Notes: a model not told the origin generated them from the sequence alone. A stretch of 64,000 bases of DNA from Proteiniclasticum ruminis (GCF_900115135.1 NZ_FOVK01000001.1:62001-126000); one strand, 5' to 3'; counted from the stretch's first letter, positions 17,330-26,868 are shown. Numbers and translations: made by a program.

Positions 17330-19009
17330 ATGGCCACCAAAAAAAAATTGGGAGATCTGCTTCTTGATCTGGGGCTGATCACTGAAAGCAATTTAAAAGC
17401 GGTACTGGAGACACAGAAAGTGACCAAGAAAAAACTGGGAGAAATTCTGATTGAAGAAAAGTATCTGACAGAGCGTGAGTTTTTTGAAGTCCTTGAGTTT
17501 CAGCTGGGGGTCCCTTATGTGGATCTCGACCGTTTTTCTATAGACCCAGAGGTGCCTAAACTGATTTCAGAAAACATGTCAAGGCGGCACGTGGTCATTC
17601 CGGTTTCACAAGAAGGTCACAAACTGACCCTTGCGATGAATGATCCACTGGACTTCTTAGCCATCGACGATGTCAAGTTGGCTACAGGGCTTGAGATCAG
17701 TCCGGTGATTGCAGGGAAACTCGCCATTACTGACGCCATAGATTACTTTTATGAAAAAGAAGATGCGCAGAAAGCCATCGAAGAGTTTAGGAAAGAGTTT
17801 GATGAGGAAGAGTTTGAAGGTCTTGATGAGGAGATGATGAATGACATCAATAATGCTCCTGTGGTCAGGCTGATCAATTCCATCATCAACCAGGCGGTGA
17901 AACTGAAAGCCAGTGATATTCATATCGAGCCCTTTGAAAAGAAGTTGAAAGTCAGATGCAGAGTGGATGGAGATCTCATTGAAGTTATGAGGCCATCAAA
18001 GGCAGCTCACGCTGCAATCGTAACTAGAATTAAGATTTTGGGGAAGATGGATATATCAGAGAGAAGAAAACCTCAAGATGGACGTATGGAAAAGAACATT
18101 GACGGTCGGGTGGTAGACATGCGTATCTCTGTTCTGCCCACGGTTTTTGGTGAAAAAGTTGTTATTAGAATTCTGGATAGATCCAGTTTTATGATGACCA
18201 AAGAAGAACTTGGATTTACCGCAAATAATTTGAACCTTTTCAATAAAATCACTAGAAATCCAAATGGAATCATACTGATTACAGGTCCCACTGGAAGTGG
18301 TAAGTCCACAACGCTTTATACAGTATTGGCGGAAATGAACCAACCGGATAAAAATATCGTAACTGTGGAAGATCCTGTGGAGTATTCCCTGGATGGTGTA
18401 AATCAGGTTCAAGTGAATCCTAAAGCAGATTTAACTTTTGCCACAGGATTACGTTCTATTTTAAGACAGGACCCAGATATCATCATGGTGGGGGAGATCC
18501 GAGACCCGGATACAGTAAACATTGCCATTCGTGCTGCCATCACAGGTCACTTGGTGCTGAGTACTATCCATACCAATGATACAGCAAGTACCATCACCCG
18601 ATTGGTCAATATGGGGATTGATCCATATCTCATTGCTTCTTCTGTTGTGGGTATTGTGGCCCAGAGACTTGTGAAAAAGATCTGCAACCACTGCAAGGTA
18701 TCATATGATATTGACGAAAGAAATGCTATGCTGTTAGGCGTTGAAGAAGGTACAAAAGCCTATAAAGGGACAGGCTGTTCCAAGTGTAACGAAACAGGTA
18801 CATCTGGAAGAACAGCAGTACATGAAGTGATGGTGGTGGACCGAGAGATCCGAAACATGATCAATGAAGGCAAAAGCATTGATGAGATCAAAGACAAGGC
18901 TGTATCAGCTGGCATGAATACATTAAAGGATGCCTGCAGAGAGCTTGTTCTAAAAGGAATTATAACAGTTGATGAGATGCTGAAGATTACCTACAGTACG
19001 GAAGTTTAA
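17330..19009 (+). CDS. pilB: Type IV pilus extension ATPase PilB with N-terminal MshEN domain
   Basis: Hexameric ATPase that powers pilus extension. Residues 6-29 and 35-58 are two 24-residue MshEN repeats (KLG..L...G.I....L...L..Q, five-residue spacer), the module that binds c-di-GMP in MshE-type ATPases; the usual leading Arg is Lys in both. Further on are Walker A GPTGSGKST, the Asp box VEDPVEY, Walker B GEIRDPDT, His box STIHTND and a zinc-binding tetracysteine (CNHC ... CSKC). AGGTG precedes the ATG by seven bases. Neighbouring c-di-GMP enzymes make control of extension by this nucleotide plausible. Confidence 0.93.
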   Translation: MATKKKLGDLLLDLGLITESNLKAVLETQKVTKKKLGEILIEEKYLTEREFFEVLEFQLGVPYVDLDRFSIDPEVPKLISENMSRRHVVIPVSQEGHKLTLAMNDPLDFLAIDDVKLATGLEISPVIAGKLAITDAIDYFYEKEDAQKAIEEFRKEFDEEEFEGLDEEMMNDINNAPVVRLINSIINQAVKLKASDIHIEPFEKKLKVRCRVDGDLIEVMRPSKAAHAAIVTRIKILGKMDISERRKPQDGRMEKNIDGRVVDMRISVLPTVFGEKVVIRILDRSSFMMTKEELGFTANNLNLFNKITRNPNGIILITGPTGSGKSTTLYTVLAEMNQPDKNIVTVEDPVEYSLDGVNQVQVNPKADLTFATGLRSILRQDPDIIMVGEIRDPDTVNIAIRAAITGHLVLSTIHTNDTASTITRLVNMGIDPYLIASSVVGIVAQRLVKKICNHCKVSYDIDERNAMLLGVEEGTKAYKGTGCSKCNETGTSGRTAVHEVMVVDREIRNMINEGKSIDEIKDKAVSAGMNTLKDACRELVLKGIITVDEMLKITYSTEV

Positions 19010-19041
19010 AGAAAGATGACTCTAGTTTGGAAGGAGATTTT

Positions 19042-20106
19042 GTGGCTATGATTGATATTAATGTGCTTCTCAAGGAAGTAATGGATCTCGGTGCATCTGA
19101 CTTGCATATAACGGTAGCCATCAAACCCACGGTGAGAATACATGGGGACCTGATGGAGCTGGATTATCCGAAGCTTCTGCCAGAAGATACAGAGCATCTA
19201 TGCAATCAGATTCTCAGCGGTCATCATAAAGAAATGTTTCTTCAGAATGGAGAGGTGGACCTTTCCTATACTTATCCAGGCATCGCACGTTTCAGAGTGA
19301 ATGTTTTTAAGCAGAGAAACAGTATGGCCATGGCCTTGCGTGCAATCCCTACAGAAGTTCCTACCCTGGAGCAGCTGATGCTTCCGGATGTGCTTCACAC
19401 ATTGGCGAAGAAACGTCGAGGTCTTATACTAGTGACAGGACCTACCGGAAGCGGTAAGAGCACTTCCTTGGCAGCCATGATCAACTACATCAACAAGACG
19501 AGAAAAGAGCATATCATCACCTTGGAAGACCCTATAGAGTATCTTCACAGGCATGAGATGAGTATGGTGAATCAAAGAGAGATTGGCGCTGATTCCAAAA
19601 GCTTTTCTAACAGTCTTCGTGCCGCATTAAGACAAGACCCTGATGTGATTCTGGTGGGAGAGATGAGAGATCTTGAAACCATCAGCACAGCCTTAACAGC
19701 AGCTGAAACAGGTCATCTGGTTCTGGCAACGCTCCATACGGTTGGCGCGGCAAAGACCATTGACCGTATCATCGATGTGTTTCCACCGTTTCAGCAAGGA
19801 CAGGTGAAAGTGCAGCTGGCTGGCGTTCTTGAAGGAATTATTTCTCAGCAGCTCATCCAGACCGTGAGTAAGAAGGGGCGGGTTCCCGCATTAGAAATCA
19901 TGCTGGCCACACCTGCCATCAGAAATCTCATCCGTGAAGGTAAGACCCATCAGATACAATCCAGTATCCAGACCGGGGCAAGTCTTGGCATGGAGACCAT
20001 GGATAAATCTCTGGTGAATCTATATAACGATGGGCTGATCAGTAAGGAAAATGTACTGAAGTACTGTGTGGATCTGGAAGCTATAAAGAGATATGTTACA
20101 TTTTAA
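19042..20106 (+). CDS. pilT: Type IV pilus retraction ATPase PilT
   Basis: Retraction ATPase that depolymerises pili for twitching motility. Motifs: ASDLHIT near the N-terminus, Walker A GPTGSGKST, LEDPIEY, Walker B GEMRDLET, LHTVGAAKTIDRIID, and the C-terminal AIRNLIREGK characteristic of PilT. AAGGAG at 19031-19036 fits GTG 19042 (five-base gap); ATG 19048 is possible at eleven. It lies 18-38 bases after pilB. Presence of both ATPases predicts dynamic pili. Confidence 0.93.
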   Translation: MAMIDINVLLKEVMDLGASDLHITVAIKPTVRIHGDLMELDYPKLLPEDTEHLCNQILSGHHKEMFLQNGEVDLSYTYPGIARFRVNVFKQRNSMAMALRAIPTEVPTLEQLMLPDVLHTLAKKRRGLILVTGPTGSGKSTSLAAMINYINKTRKEHIITLEDPIEYLHRHEMSMVNQREIGADSKSFSNSLRAALRQDPDVILVGEMRDLETISTALTAAETGHLVLATLHTVGAAKTIDRIIDVFPPFQQGQVKVQLAGVLEGIISQQLIQTVSKKGRVPALEIMLATPAIRNLIREGKTHQIQSSIQTGASLGMETMDKSLVNLYNDGLISKENVLKYCVDLEAIKRYVTF

Positions 20107-20132
20107 TAGAATAAGATAAAGGGGGTGATGAA

Positions 20133-21341
20133 GTGGCGCTATATCGTTATAAAGCCGTCCAGTCCGATGGGAAAGAAGTCAATGAAGTGATGACAGCTGC
20201 GACAATCACAGAGGTTCAGGAGAAAATACGGGATAAAGGGCTTTATCTGATTCAGATTAGGGAGGATGTGGAGAAGAAATCCGCAGCGGAAGAGCTCAGC
20301 TTCGGTGGAAAAGTCACCGCAAAGCAAATATCCATCTTCTGTAAGCAGTTTGCTACGCTTTTGAAAGCTGGTGTGCCTGTTGCTTCAGGTCTTGATATTC
20401 TATACAGGCAGACAGAAAACAAAAAGTTTAAATCTGCCTTAGAAGATGTCTATACAGAGGTTCAGAAGGGAAGTCAGGTATCTACAGCCATCAGAAATCA
20501 TCCTAAAGTGTTTCCTTCGCTTATGGTGAACATGGTAGAGTCTGGTGAAATGTCAGGTAATCTCGACAATATCATGGAGCGGCTTGCCATCCATTATGAG
20601 AAAGATGCAAAGATCAACTCCAGAATTAAAGGGGCCATGATCTATCCCATTGCTCTTTCTGTGATTTCTGTGGTGGTTGTGATATTTCTTATTACAGTGA
20701 TTCTACCTACCTTTACGGGAATGTTCACCAGTTCTGGTACAGAACTGCCACTGCCCACAAGGATACTCCTTGGCATTTCTGATTTCATCAGGAATTACTG
20801 GTACATTGTCATAGGAGCCGTTGGATTTCTTATCTTTGTTGTGAACAGGTATTTGAGTAGTTCAGTGGGGCGTTATCAGTTTGATGCATTGAAGTTTAAG
20901 CTTCCAGTGGTCAAAGGGTCCATGGATAAAATTGTTACTGCAAGATTTACTAGAACACTTGGATCACTTCTTAGAAGTGGGATTCCACTCATAGATGCGC
21001 TGGAACTGGCTGGAAGTGTCACAGGGAATGTAGTTATTGAAGAAAAAGTCAATTACATTGCCAGTGAGGTGGAAAAGGGAGAAACATTAGGGGTAGCTCT
21101 TAAAAGAACACCAACTTTTGGACCCATGGTGGTATCCATGATACAGATCGGGGAAGAGTCTGGAAGCCTCGATCAGATGCTGGATAAAAGTGCAGACTTT
21201 TATGAGCAAGAACTGGAGGATGCCATCGATCGATTACTTAAGTTAATGGAGCCTTTGCTAATTGTAGTGATGGCTATAGTGATAGGTTTTATTGTGATTT
21301 CTATGGCATTGCCGATGTTTGACATGGTCAATACTATATAA
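20133..21341 (+). CDS. pilC: Type IV pilus inner-membrane platform protein PilC
   Basis: Polytopic platform that couples PilB/PilT to pilin movement. 402 residues with two T2SSF domains: the first with AGVPVASGLDIL and MVESGEMSGNL, the second with SGIPLIDALELAG and IGEESGSLDQML, plus three helices. GTG start at 20133, seven bases after GGGGG. It ends the assembly part of the locus and precedes pilA by about 100 bases. Confidence 0.93.
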   Translation: MALYRYKAVQSDGKEVNEVMTAATITEVQEKIRDKGLYLIQIREDVEKKSAAEELSFGGKVTAKQISIFCKQFATLLKAGVPVASGLDILYRQTENKKFKSALEDVYTEVQKGSQVSTAIRNHPKVFPSLMVNMVESGEMSGNLDNIMERLAIHYEKDAKINSRIKGAMIYPIALSVISVVVVIFLITVILPTFTGMFTSSGTELPLPTRILLGISDFIRNYWYIVIGAVGFLIFVVNRYLSSSVGRYQFDALKFKLPVVKGSMDKIVTARFTRTLGSLLRSGIPLIDALELAGSVTGNVVIEEKVNYIASEVEKGETLGVALKRTPTFGPMVVSMIQIGEESGSLDQMLDKSADFYEQELEDAIDRLLKLMEPLLIVVMAIVIGFIVISMALPMFDMVNTI

Positions 21342-21365
21342 TCACTTAAATACAACATAAAATTA

Positions 21366-21393
21366 TTGAAAGGGGTGATTCATGAGGTAGGAT
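21366..21393 (+). promoter_or_regulatory. Possible internal promoter for pilA
   Basis: TTGAAA (21366-21371), a 16-bp spacer and TAGGAT (21388-21393), about 50 bases before the pilA start. A separate promoter would allow high pilin expression. Confidence 0.4.
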
Positions 21394-21444
21394 GTATATG
21401 TTATTCAATAAAAGAAATAATAATATATTTAAAGGAGAAAAAAG

Positions 21445-21786
21445 ATGATTAAGAATTTATCAAACATGCTCAAAAAGAAAAATAGCAAGAAGGGTTTTAC
21501 TCTAATCGAACTTATTGTTGTAATTGCAATTTTAGCAATCCTGGCAGCAATAGCGATTCCGAGATTATCTGGGTTTAACGATAAAGCCAAAGATGCAGTA
21601 GCTGATGCAAATGCTAGAACGCTAAATAGCGCAACAGCTATCTATGAAGCAAATGGTAACACATTGTTAGGTGCCGATGATGATTCAGATTTATATGATG
21701 CTTTAGTAGCTGGTGATTTAGTTCAAGACGATGTTGATCTAACTACAGTCAATTGGGATGGAGAAGTTTGGTTACCAGTAAAATAG
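21445..21786 (+). CDS. pilA: Major type IV pilin PilA
   Basis: A 113-residue prepilin with a 17-residue basic leader ending KKG, cleaved before FTLIELIVVIAILAILAAIAIP; Glu22 is the conserved E5 of the mature chain. The globular part is short, acidic and has no cysteine pair, fitting small Gram-positive pilins. AAAGGAG is eight bases before ATG. Two hairpins follow the gene, and minor pilins come next, the usual arrangement for an abundant subunit followed by scarce ones. Confidence 0.92.
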   Translation: MIKNLSNMLKKKNSKKGFTLIELIVVIAILAILAAIAIPRLSGFNDKAKDAVADANARTLNSATAIYEANGNTLLGADDDSDLYDALVAGDLVQDDVDLTTVNWDGEVWLPVK

Positions 21787-21791
21787 CATAA

Positions 21792-21880
21792 TATAACTTG
21801 GTTCTGTAAACAGTAAGTTATAGTTAACTTAGATTTAAGGAGAGCTGCAAATATCATTTGATAGACACAGCTCTTCTTGT
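21792..21880 (+). terminator. Two hairpins after pilA (leaky terminator or mRNA stabiliser)
   Basis: The first hairpin pairs 21792-21799 with 21815-21822 with an inner CTG/CAG stem. The second pairs AGAGCTG (21841-21847) with 21868-21874. Neither has a long T run, so partial termination or 3'-end protection is more likely than a full stop. The 175 bases that follow are A/T-rich; a weak TTGATC...TATAAA pair near 21993-22015 might be a promoter. Confidence 0.45.
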
Positions 21881-22057
21881 GTCATATTATATAAATGAAT
21901 CTAATTAAAATAATAATAAAAATTGAAATCAATCGTATGATATTTATTGAGTATTCATTATTTATAATTCAATCATAATAAGTTATTGCATTGATCAATT
22001 TCATCATTTTTTTATAAATAAGAATATTATAAATATGCTATTGAGAGGTGATGAACA

Positions 22058-22492
22058 GTGAAGCGTTTAAGGAATATGAAATCAAATGTCGGATCTGCAC
22101 TTATAATAGTACTAGTTGCATTTATGTTTATAACCATTCTGATAGCTTCAGTCTTCTTTATAGCTAGTAGTAATACTAGCCAGCTAACATCTCAGAATTA
22201 TGGAATTCAATCATATTATCTTGCTAGATCTGGTGCTGAATCTACTTACCAAGCTTTGACAACATCCAATCCATCTTTGCTAACACAGTTTGCTTCAGGT
22301 TCATTATCTAGAAGTGATACAATAAGTTTTGAAGAAGGCACTGCGGATATCACCGTGGTAGGGTATAACGAAGGAACTAAACGAAGAATTAGAATTACTT
22401 CTGTTGGTGAAGTGGATGGAACAAATGTAAGCAGAGTTGCAATTCTTGAGTTCAATTATGAGGATTATGGTGATATTAAATGGTCACGCTAA
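22058..22492 (+). CDS. PilX-like minor pilin / pilus assembly protein
   Basis: A 144-residue protein with a basic leader, a Gly12 that could be the cleavage site (NVG|SALIIVLVAFMFITILIAS) and one long helix, followed by a small beta-rich domain. It lacks the E5 glutamate, as PilX-type minor pilins often do. The GTG start at 22058 follows GAGAGGTGATG. The sequence is richer in A/T than the assembly genes. It overlaps the next gene by 13 bases, so the two are probably translated together. Likely a component of the pilus-tip initiation complex. Confidence 0.72.
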   Translation: MKRLRNMKSNVGSALIIVLVAFMFITILIASVFFIASSNTSQLTSQNYGIQSYYLARSGAESTYQALTTSNPSLLTQFASGSLSRSDTISFEEGTADITVVGYNEGTKRRIRITSVGEVDGTNVSRVAILEFNYEDYGDIKWSR

Positions 22493-23868
22493 ACAAAAAG
22501 AACGAACTTTCAGTATCTAAAAGTAGTGTTTTATCCACTCGAGGTATCACTCTAATAGAACTACTAATAGCAATGTCACTACTTACGTTAATAATTTCTG
22601 TCGCAGGTTCAATGATGATTTTTTCCAATAAATCACAGGCTACTGTTCAAATAGAGTACCAGATACAATCTGATATGAGATTAGCAAGTGAAAAACTCAA
22701 TCAGGAGATTCGATATTCCTCTGCGGTATTTATGATGAATGAGAATCAATATAGAAACAGTGGTGACTTAAAGAGCGATTGGAATTATGTTGCTCTTAGC
22801 GACGATAAAACAGAAATTGTTCAATACATCTGGAATGATTCTACAGGCTTACATGATAAAAAAGTCCTTGTACACGCTCAGGATGGAATCTTATATGGTC
22901 TTAGTTTTAAGGGCGTCATTTCAGATTCAAAGCTGGTACATTTTAAGTTGGACGGTTTTACAAGTGGTAGTACAGATTCAAAAGTATCTGTAAGCACCAC
23001 ACTCAACGCTGTTAACTCAGCAGTTGTGGATGATTCTGGAACGAATCTCGCTCCTTCTCTTGCGCTTGCATATAGAGCAGATGATATACCCGATCCAGAT
23101 AAAGTAACTGTTGCAGTGACGATGGTTTTAGACAAATCTGGCAGTATGGGATATCAGATGGGAGGAATCGGGAACGGCAGTACAGCAGTTAGAATGCAAG
23201 TCATGAAAGAAAAAGCAAAAGCGCTTATCGATATTTTTGCTGAGATGAATAACGTTTACATTTCCTTAGTTCCATTTAGTACGAACGCAAATAACCCAGG
23301 AAACTTCTTAAATGCCAGTACAAATAAAAGTGCACTCAAGAACGCAATAGATGGGTTAAATGCAAATGGAGGAACAAATGCTGGAGATGGAATTCGTAGA
23401 TCCTATTATCAGCACGTTGACTTTAATAATTCAAAGACTGAACAAGTTATCAATTATACTATTGTGTTAATGGATGGAAATCCAACGTTCTGGCCATCTA
23501 CAAATGGAAGCAACAGCTATTATGGTACAGGTAATATTAGTGATTCAACTAGTTTAATGGGAGGAAATGGGTCTTCCACGATACAAGGTTCTATGGACTA
23601 TATTAAGAATTTCAGCAACTCATATATAAAGATAAATAATCACACTCAAGCAGCATTTTTAAAAACGTTTGTTATCGGATTTACTGGGGTCTCTGAAGAA
23701 GTTGAAAGAGCCGAAGAAATTGCCCAGTATCATAATCATCCTACAGATTCCCGTATTAAGGGAATGTACTATGCCGCTACAAATAGTGAAGAACTAGAGC
23801 AAGTTTTTACTTCCATCGCAGACTATATTTTGAGAGAAACATGGCATATATATGGACCGCTACCATAA
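22480..23868 (+). CDS. Modular minor pilin with von Willebrand factor A domain
   Basis: The N-terminus is a class III-type prepilin signal with cleavage after Gly22 (STRG|ITLIELLIAMSLLTLIISVAG) and E5 at Glu27. About 170 residues of pilin-like domain follow, then a vWA domain from about residue 209 to the end. Its metal-ion site is complete: D218-x-S220-x-S222 (DKSGS), T299 in NGGTN, and D332 in LMDGN. Pilins with grafted vWA domains are known from Streptococcus sanguinis (PilB) as modular adhesive pilins, so host or surface ligand binding at the pilus tip is likely. The start overlaps the preceding gene. Confidence 0.85.
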   Translation: MVTLNKKNELSVSKSSVLSTRGITLIELLIAMSLLTLIISVAGSMMIFSNKSQATVQIEYQIQSDMRLASEKLNQEIRYSSAVFMMNENQYRNSGDLKSDWNYVALSDDKTEIVQYIWNDSTGLHDKKVLVHAQDGILYGLSFKGVISDSKLVHFKLDGFTSGSTDSKVSVSTTLNAVNSAVVDDSGTNLAPSLALAYRADDIPDPDKVTVAVTMVLDKSGSMGYQMGGIGNGSTAVRMQVMKEKAKALIDIFAEMNNVYISLVPFSTNANNPGNFLNASTNKSALKNAIDGLNANGGTNAGDGIRRSYYQHVDFNNSKTEQVINYTIVLMDGNPTFWPSTNGSNSYYGTGNISDSTSLMGGNGSSTIQGSMDYIKNFSNSYIKINNHTQAAFLKTFVIGFTGVSEEVERAEEIAQYHNHPTDSRIKGMYYAATNSEELEQVFTSIADYILRETWHIYGPLP

Positions 23869-23884
23869 GAATGGAGATGATGTA

Positions 23885-26806
23885 ATGAAAAGACAAGAAG
23901 GATTAACTTTAATTGAAGTGATACTTGCAATCGCATTACTAGGTATTATTTCCGTTAGTTTTATCTCAGTGTTTGCATCACAGTTGAAAAACATAGTAGA
24001 TGGAGGGCATATAACTCAAGATGTATTTGATGATCAAGGCTCTGTAGAGGAAATCATTTATAATACAAAGTATAAGATTCAACATGGAGAAGATTTATCT
24101 GATATTGAACAATGGACATCGATACCCAATATAGAAGTTTTTGGCCAGACGATTTCCATGGACAGAATTAAGTATCAAAGCACACATTCAAGCAATAGAA
24201 GTTTTTCAGTTTACCTATCTAGTATGCTTGCGGAAAAAGAGATAAATAACACCTTGGAGGTACAAGGGGTTTCAATTGGAGTAAGTAGTGACCCAAATAA
24301 TTTGGTAGCGGATTTGACTACTGCGCCGACTCTTACTGCGGTGCATCATGATAATTCAAGTCAAAGTGGCTACTTCACAAATCTTTATAGGTGGTGGAGA
24401 ACGCAGCCAGGAGTTGATCCAACTACGTTAAAATTTCCAGAGGATTACGTGCTCATATCAGTATCCCAGGATACAAAGGTCTTATCAGATTTACTAGATA
24501 ATGTTGGGGCAAACAGCTATGTGATTTTAACTGTTACACCTGTTGATGTTAATGGTAACAGAGGGCCATCAGTCATGAGTAGTAATACAGTATATGTACG
24601 TGGCGCTGAATGGAGAGTTGGTGCGTTTCCTTGGGTTGACATGAATAACAATTATGAGTTTGATTCAGGTGACCATCAATTGGTGAAAGATAGTGTAGTC
24701 CATAGTTTGGATGCCCAAAACCCATACCCAAACCCAGCGGAACCATCTGTTAATTTGGATCTTAATGAAGGTAGCCTTTTTGTGCCAATGGGAGTTACAC
24801 CAGTCAATATTTCTGAACCAGGAAACCAAGCAATTGAGGTAACGGGGCAAGAGCGAATCGAATGGTTTATTGAAAGAAATATCAATTTAGCAAAAGATTT
24901 CAACGTGGTTAATGGGTCTGATATTAATCTTGTTTCTGGACTAGGAACTAATGGAGGAACTATTTTTGTTCATCCGTATGTTAAACTTGATGCCGATGGA
25001 AATCCAGTTATTATTGGTGGAGTACCAGAACTCCTTAATTCTGGTGTAACGATGAGTACGACAGGAAATATTCGGTTTGAAACCGCAGGAAAAGGCAGTA
25101 TTCAACTGTACAACAGAGCAGAAATGATTGGAAATAATATTTCTTTATTAGCTCGAGGTGCTATCGGTATTTCAAATTCAACTCTGAGATCTAATAATGA
25201 TGTAACAATCAATAATAGTCTTGATACTTTCATACAAGGCTCTCGGAAGTTATCCTTGCTGGAGACAAATTTTGAAGGATTTACTGAAGGAAGTATAATT
25301 GCTCTAAACTCTCCTGAGGAAGTATACTTCAAAGGAGGCAGTTGGTCATCCAATCAGAAAGTAATTATTCCTAATGGAAAGTCCATATATTTCGAAAAAG
25401 GAAGTAATCGAGTTAATAATTTTGGACTTCTGGATTTAGGTAACACGGCTTCAGTTCGTTTTAAAACCTCTATGATTACAGACATTTCAAATCAGCTGCG
25501 TATAAGAGCAACAAAGAAGTCAAATAACGAATTTAAATTAATACCACATAATTATTACAGAAATATATCTTATTCATCTGCTGCAAATAATATTGTTTTC
25601 GATAGTTCTAATATTTGGAAGAATATTGGCGGTAGTAATAGTAATGTGGAGTTTTCAACCGCGGTTGTCTCTGGGAATGGAAGAGTGAATGATATCAAAT
25701 ACTCTTTTGATGGAACTGATTCCATTAAGATTCATCCGAACTCAACGACAGCAACGGATACCACACGAGTAAGAGTAGAGTTTAGAGATAAGTACTCAAA
25801 CCGAGAAATTAAAGGTATTGGTTTTTTCTCCTATTCAATAGATTTTAATGGAAACATGACAATTATTGTTGAAGAAGAAGTTCCTATTGATACCTATACT
25901 ATTACATTTGATAGCAATGGTGGTACACCTGTAAGTGACATCACGACTGAATATGGGGCTACAGTTACGTTACCTTTAGAACCTACTAGACAAGGATTCA
26001 CATTTGCTGGATGGGAACCCTCTATGCCTGCCTATATGCCTAGTAACAATTTATCGACAAAAGCAATATGGATACCAAATGAATACAAAGTTACATTTGA
26101 TACCCAAGGGGGAGTACCGGCTGAAGTTGTAAAAGATGTGGTTTATGGAAAGCCGTATGGAGTAGTTGCAACACCAATGAAAACTGGTTATAACTTTATC
26201 GGATGGTACACAGCACCAAATGGTGGAGAACAAGTAGATTTAACTAAAAACTATATCATTGTTGGCGATTCAAAATTATATGCACAATGGTCTATAGCTA
26301 CGTATACAATTACTTTTGATTCGAATGGAGGAAGCAATCCTAACCCAACTTCATTAACAGTGACTTATGGTGGTACCTATGGTAAATTACCTGTTGTTAC
26401 TAAAACTGGCTATAGTTTTGAAGGGTGGTATACAAGTACTGTAGGTGGAGACTCAATCGGAGAAAATACACAAGTAAGACCATCGAATCTAACTTTATAT
26501 GCTAGATGGGAAACTTTGATTGTCCCATTAGAGTGTACTGGTATTCAATCAAATGGCAGAAATGATTTTGTGTTAAGTTTTAACAATAATTTAGTAAATA
26601 TTGAATCTGCAAGCTGGCAGATTTATTTAGGACTACGACATAACGGAAAACAAGTCATCTATGATAGCTTCATAACAATTGAAGGCAAGTATTTTGTTGA
26701 GGTTAGGGATGAGTTCAATCAAACATTGATAGTTAACCTACAGCTTAAAAGAAGAGGACAATCCAATAACTATGATTGGATTATCACAAGCCAAGTTAGA
26801 AATTAA
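23885..26806 (+). CDS. Giant modular minor pilin with beta-rich central region and three InlB-type repeats
   Basis: 973 residues from ATG 23885, which has GGAG eight bases upstream. A very short leader (MKRQEG) precedes LTLIEVILAIALLGIISVSF with E5 at Glu11, a type IV prepilin signal. The middle (about 290-640) has short repeating turns rich in Asn, Ser, Gly and Ile that look like a beta-solenoid. Residues about 670-878 carry three Listeria-Bacteroides (InlB B) repeats, each with a TFD(S/T)xGG opening and a GW(Y/E) near the middle. A beta-strand-rich domain of about 95 residues ends the protein. Large adhesin-like tip pilin is the inference; the ligand is unknown. Confidence 0.8.
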   Translation: MKRQEGLTLIEVILAIALLGIISVSFISVFASQLKNIVDGGHITQDVFDDQGSVEEIIYNTKYKIQHGEDLSDIEQWTSIPNIEVFGQTISMDRIKYQSTHSSNRSFSVYLSSMLAEKEINNTLEVQGVSIGVSSDPNNLVADLTTAPTLTAVHHDNSSQSGYFTNLYRWWRTQPGVDPTTLKFPEDYVLISVSQDTKVLSDLLDNVGANSYVILTVTPVDVNGNRGPSVMSSNTVYVRGAEWRVGAFPWVDMNNNYEFDSGDHQLVKDSVVHSLDAQNPYPNPAEPSVNLDLNEGSLFVPMGVTPVNISEPGNQAIEVTGQERIEWFIERNINLAKDFNVVNGSDINLVSGLGTNGGTIFVHPYVKLDADGNPVIIGGVPELLNSGVTMSTTGNIRFETAGKGSIQLYNRAEMIGNNISLLARGAIGISNSTLRSNNDVTINNSLDTFIQGSRKLSLLETNFEGFTEGSIIALNSPEEVYFKGGSWSSNQKVIIPNGKSIYFEKGSNRVNNFGLLDLGNTASVRFKTSMITDISNQLRIRATKKSNNEFKLIPHNYYRNISYSSAANNIVFDSSNIWKNIGGSNSNVEFSTAVVSGNGRVNDIKYSFDGTDSIKIHPNSTTATDTTRVRVEFRDKYSNREIKGIGFFSYSIDFNGNMTIIVEEEVPIDTYTITFDSNGGTPVSDITTEYGATVTLPLEPTRQGFTFAGWEPSMPAYMPSNNLSTKAIWIPNEYKVTFDTQGGVPAEVVKDVVYGKPYGVVATPMKTGYNFIGWYTAPNGGEQVDLTKNYIIVGDSKLYAQWSIATYTITFDSNGGSNPNPTSLTVTYGGTYGKLPVVTKTGYSFEGWYTSTVGGDSIGENTQVRPSNLTLYARWETLIVPLECTGIQSNGRNDFVLSFNNNLVNIESASWQIYLGLRHNGKQVIYDSFITIEGKYFVEVRDEFNQTLIVNLQLKRRGQSNNYDWIITSQVRN
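25892..26515 (+). repeat. Three tandem InlB-type (Flg_new) protein repeats within the giant pilin
   Basis: Units of roughly 60-72 codons begin near 25892, 26083 and 26299. All share ITFDSNGG or VTFDTQGG at the start and GW near residue 45; units 2 and 3 also share TGY.F.GWYT. The first has lost the WYT pattern (GWEPSMPAY). Confidence 0.8.
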
Positions 26807-26868
26807 GTTACCCTTTTTCAATTAGGAAACTGTTAATTATGCTAATTTGAAATATTTGCTAACAACAA

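Noticed and set aside
21371-21389. Two-codon frame (ATG AGG TAG) with ribosome site before pilA
   Set aside because: Noted as curious, but the same bases form the spacer of a likely promoter, so a role in translation is doubtful.
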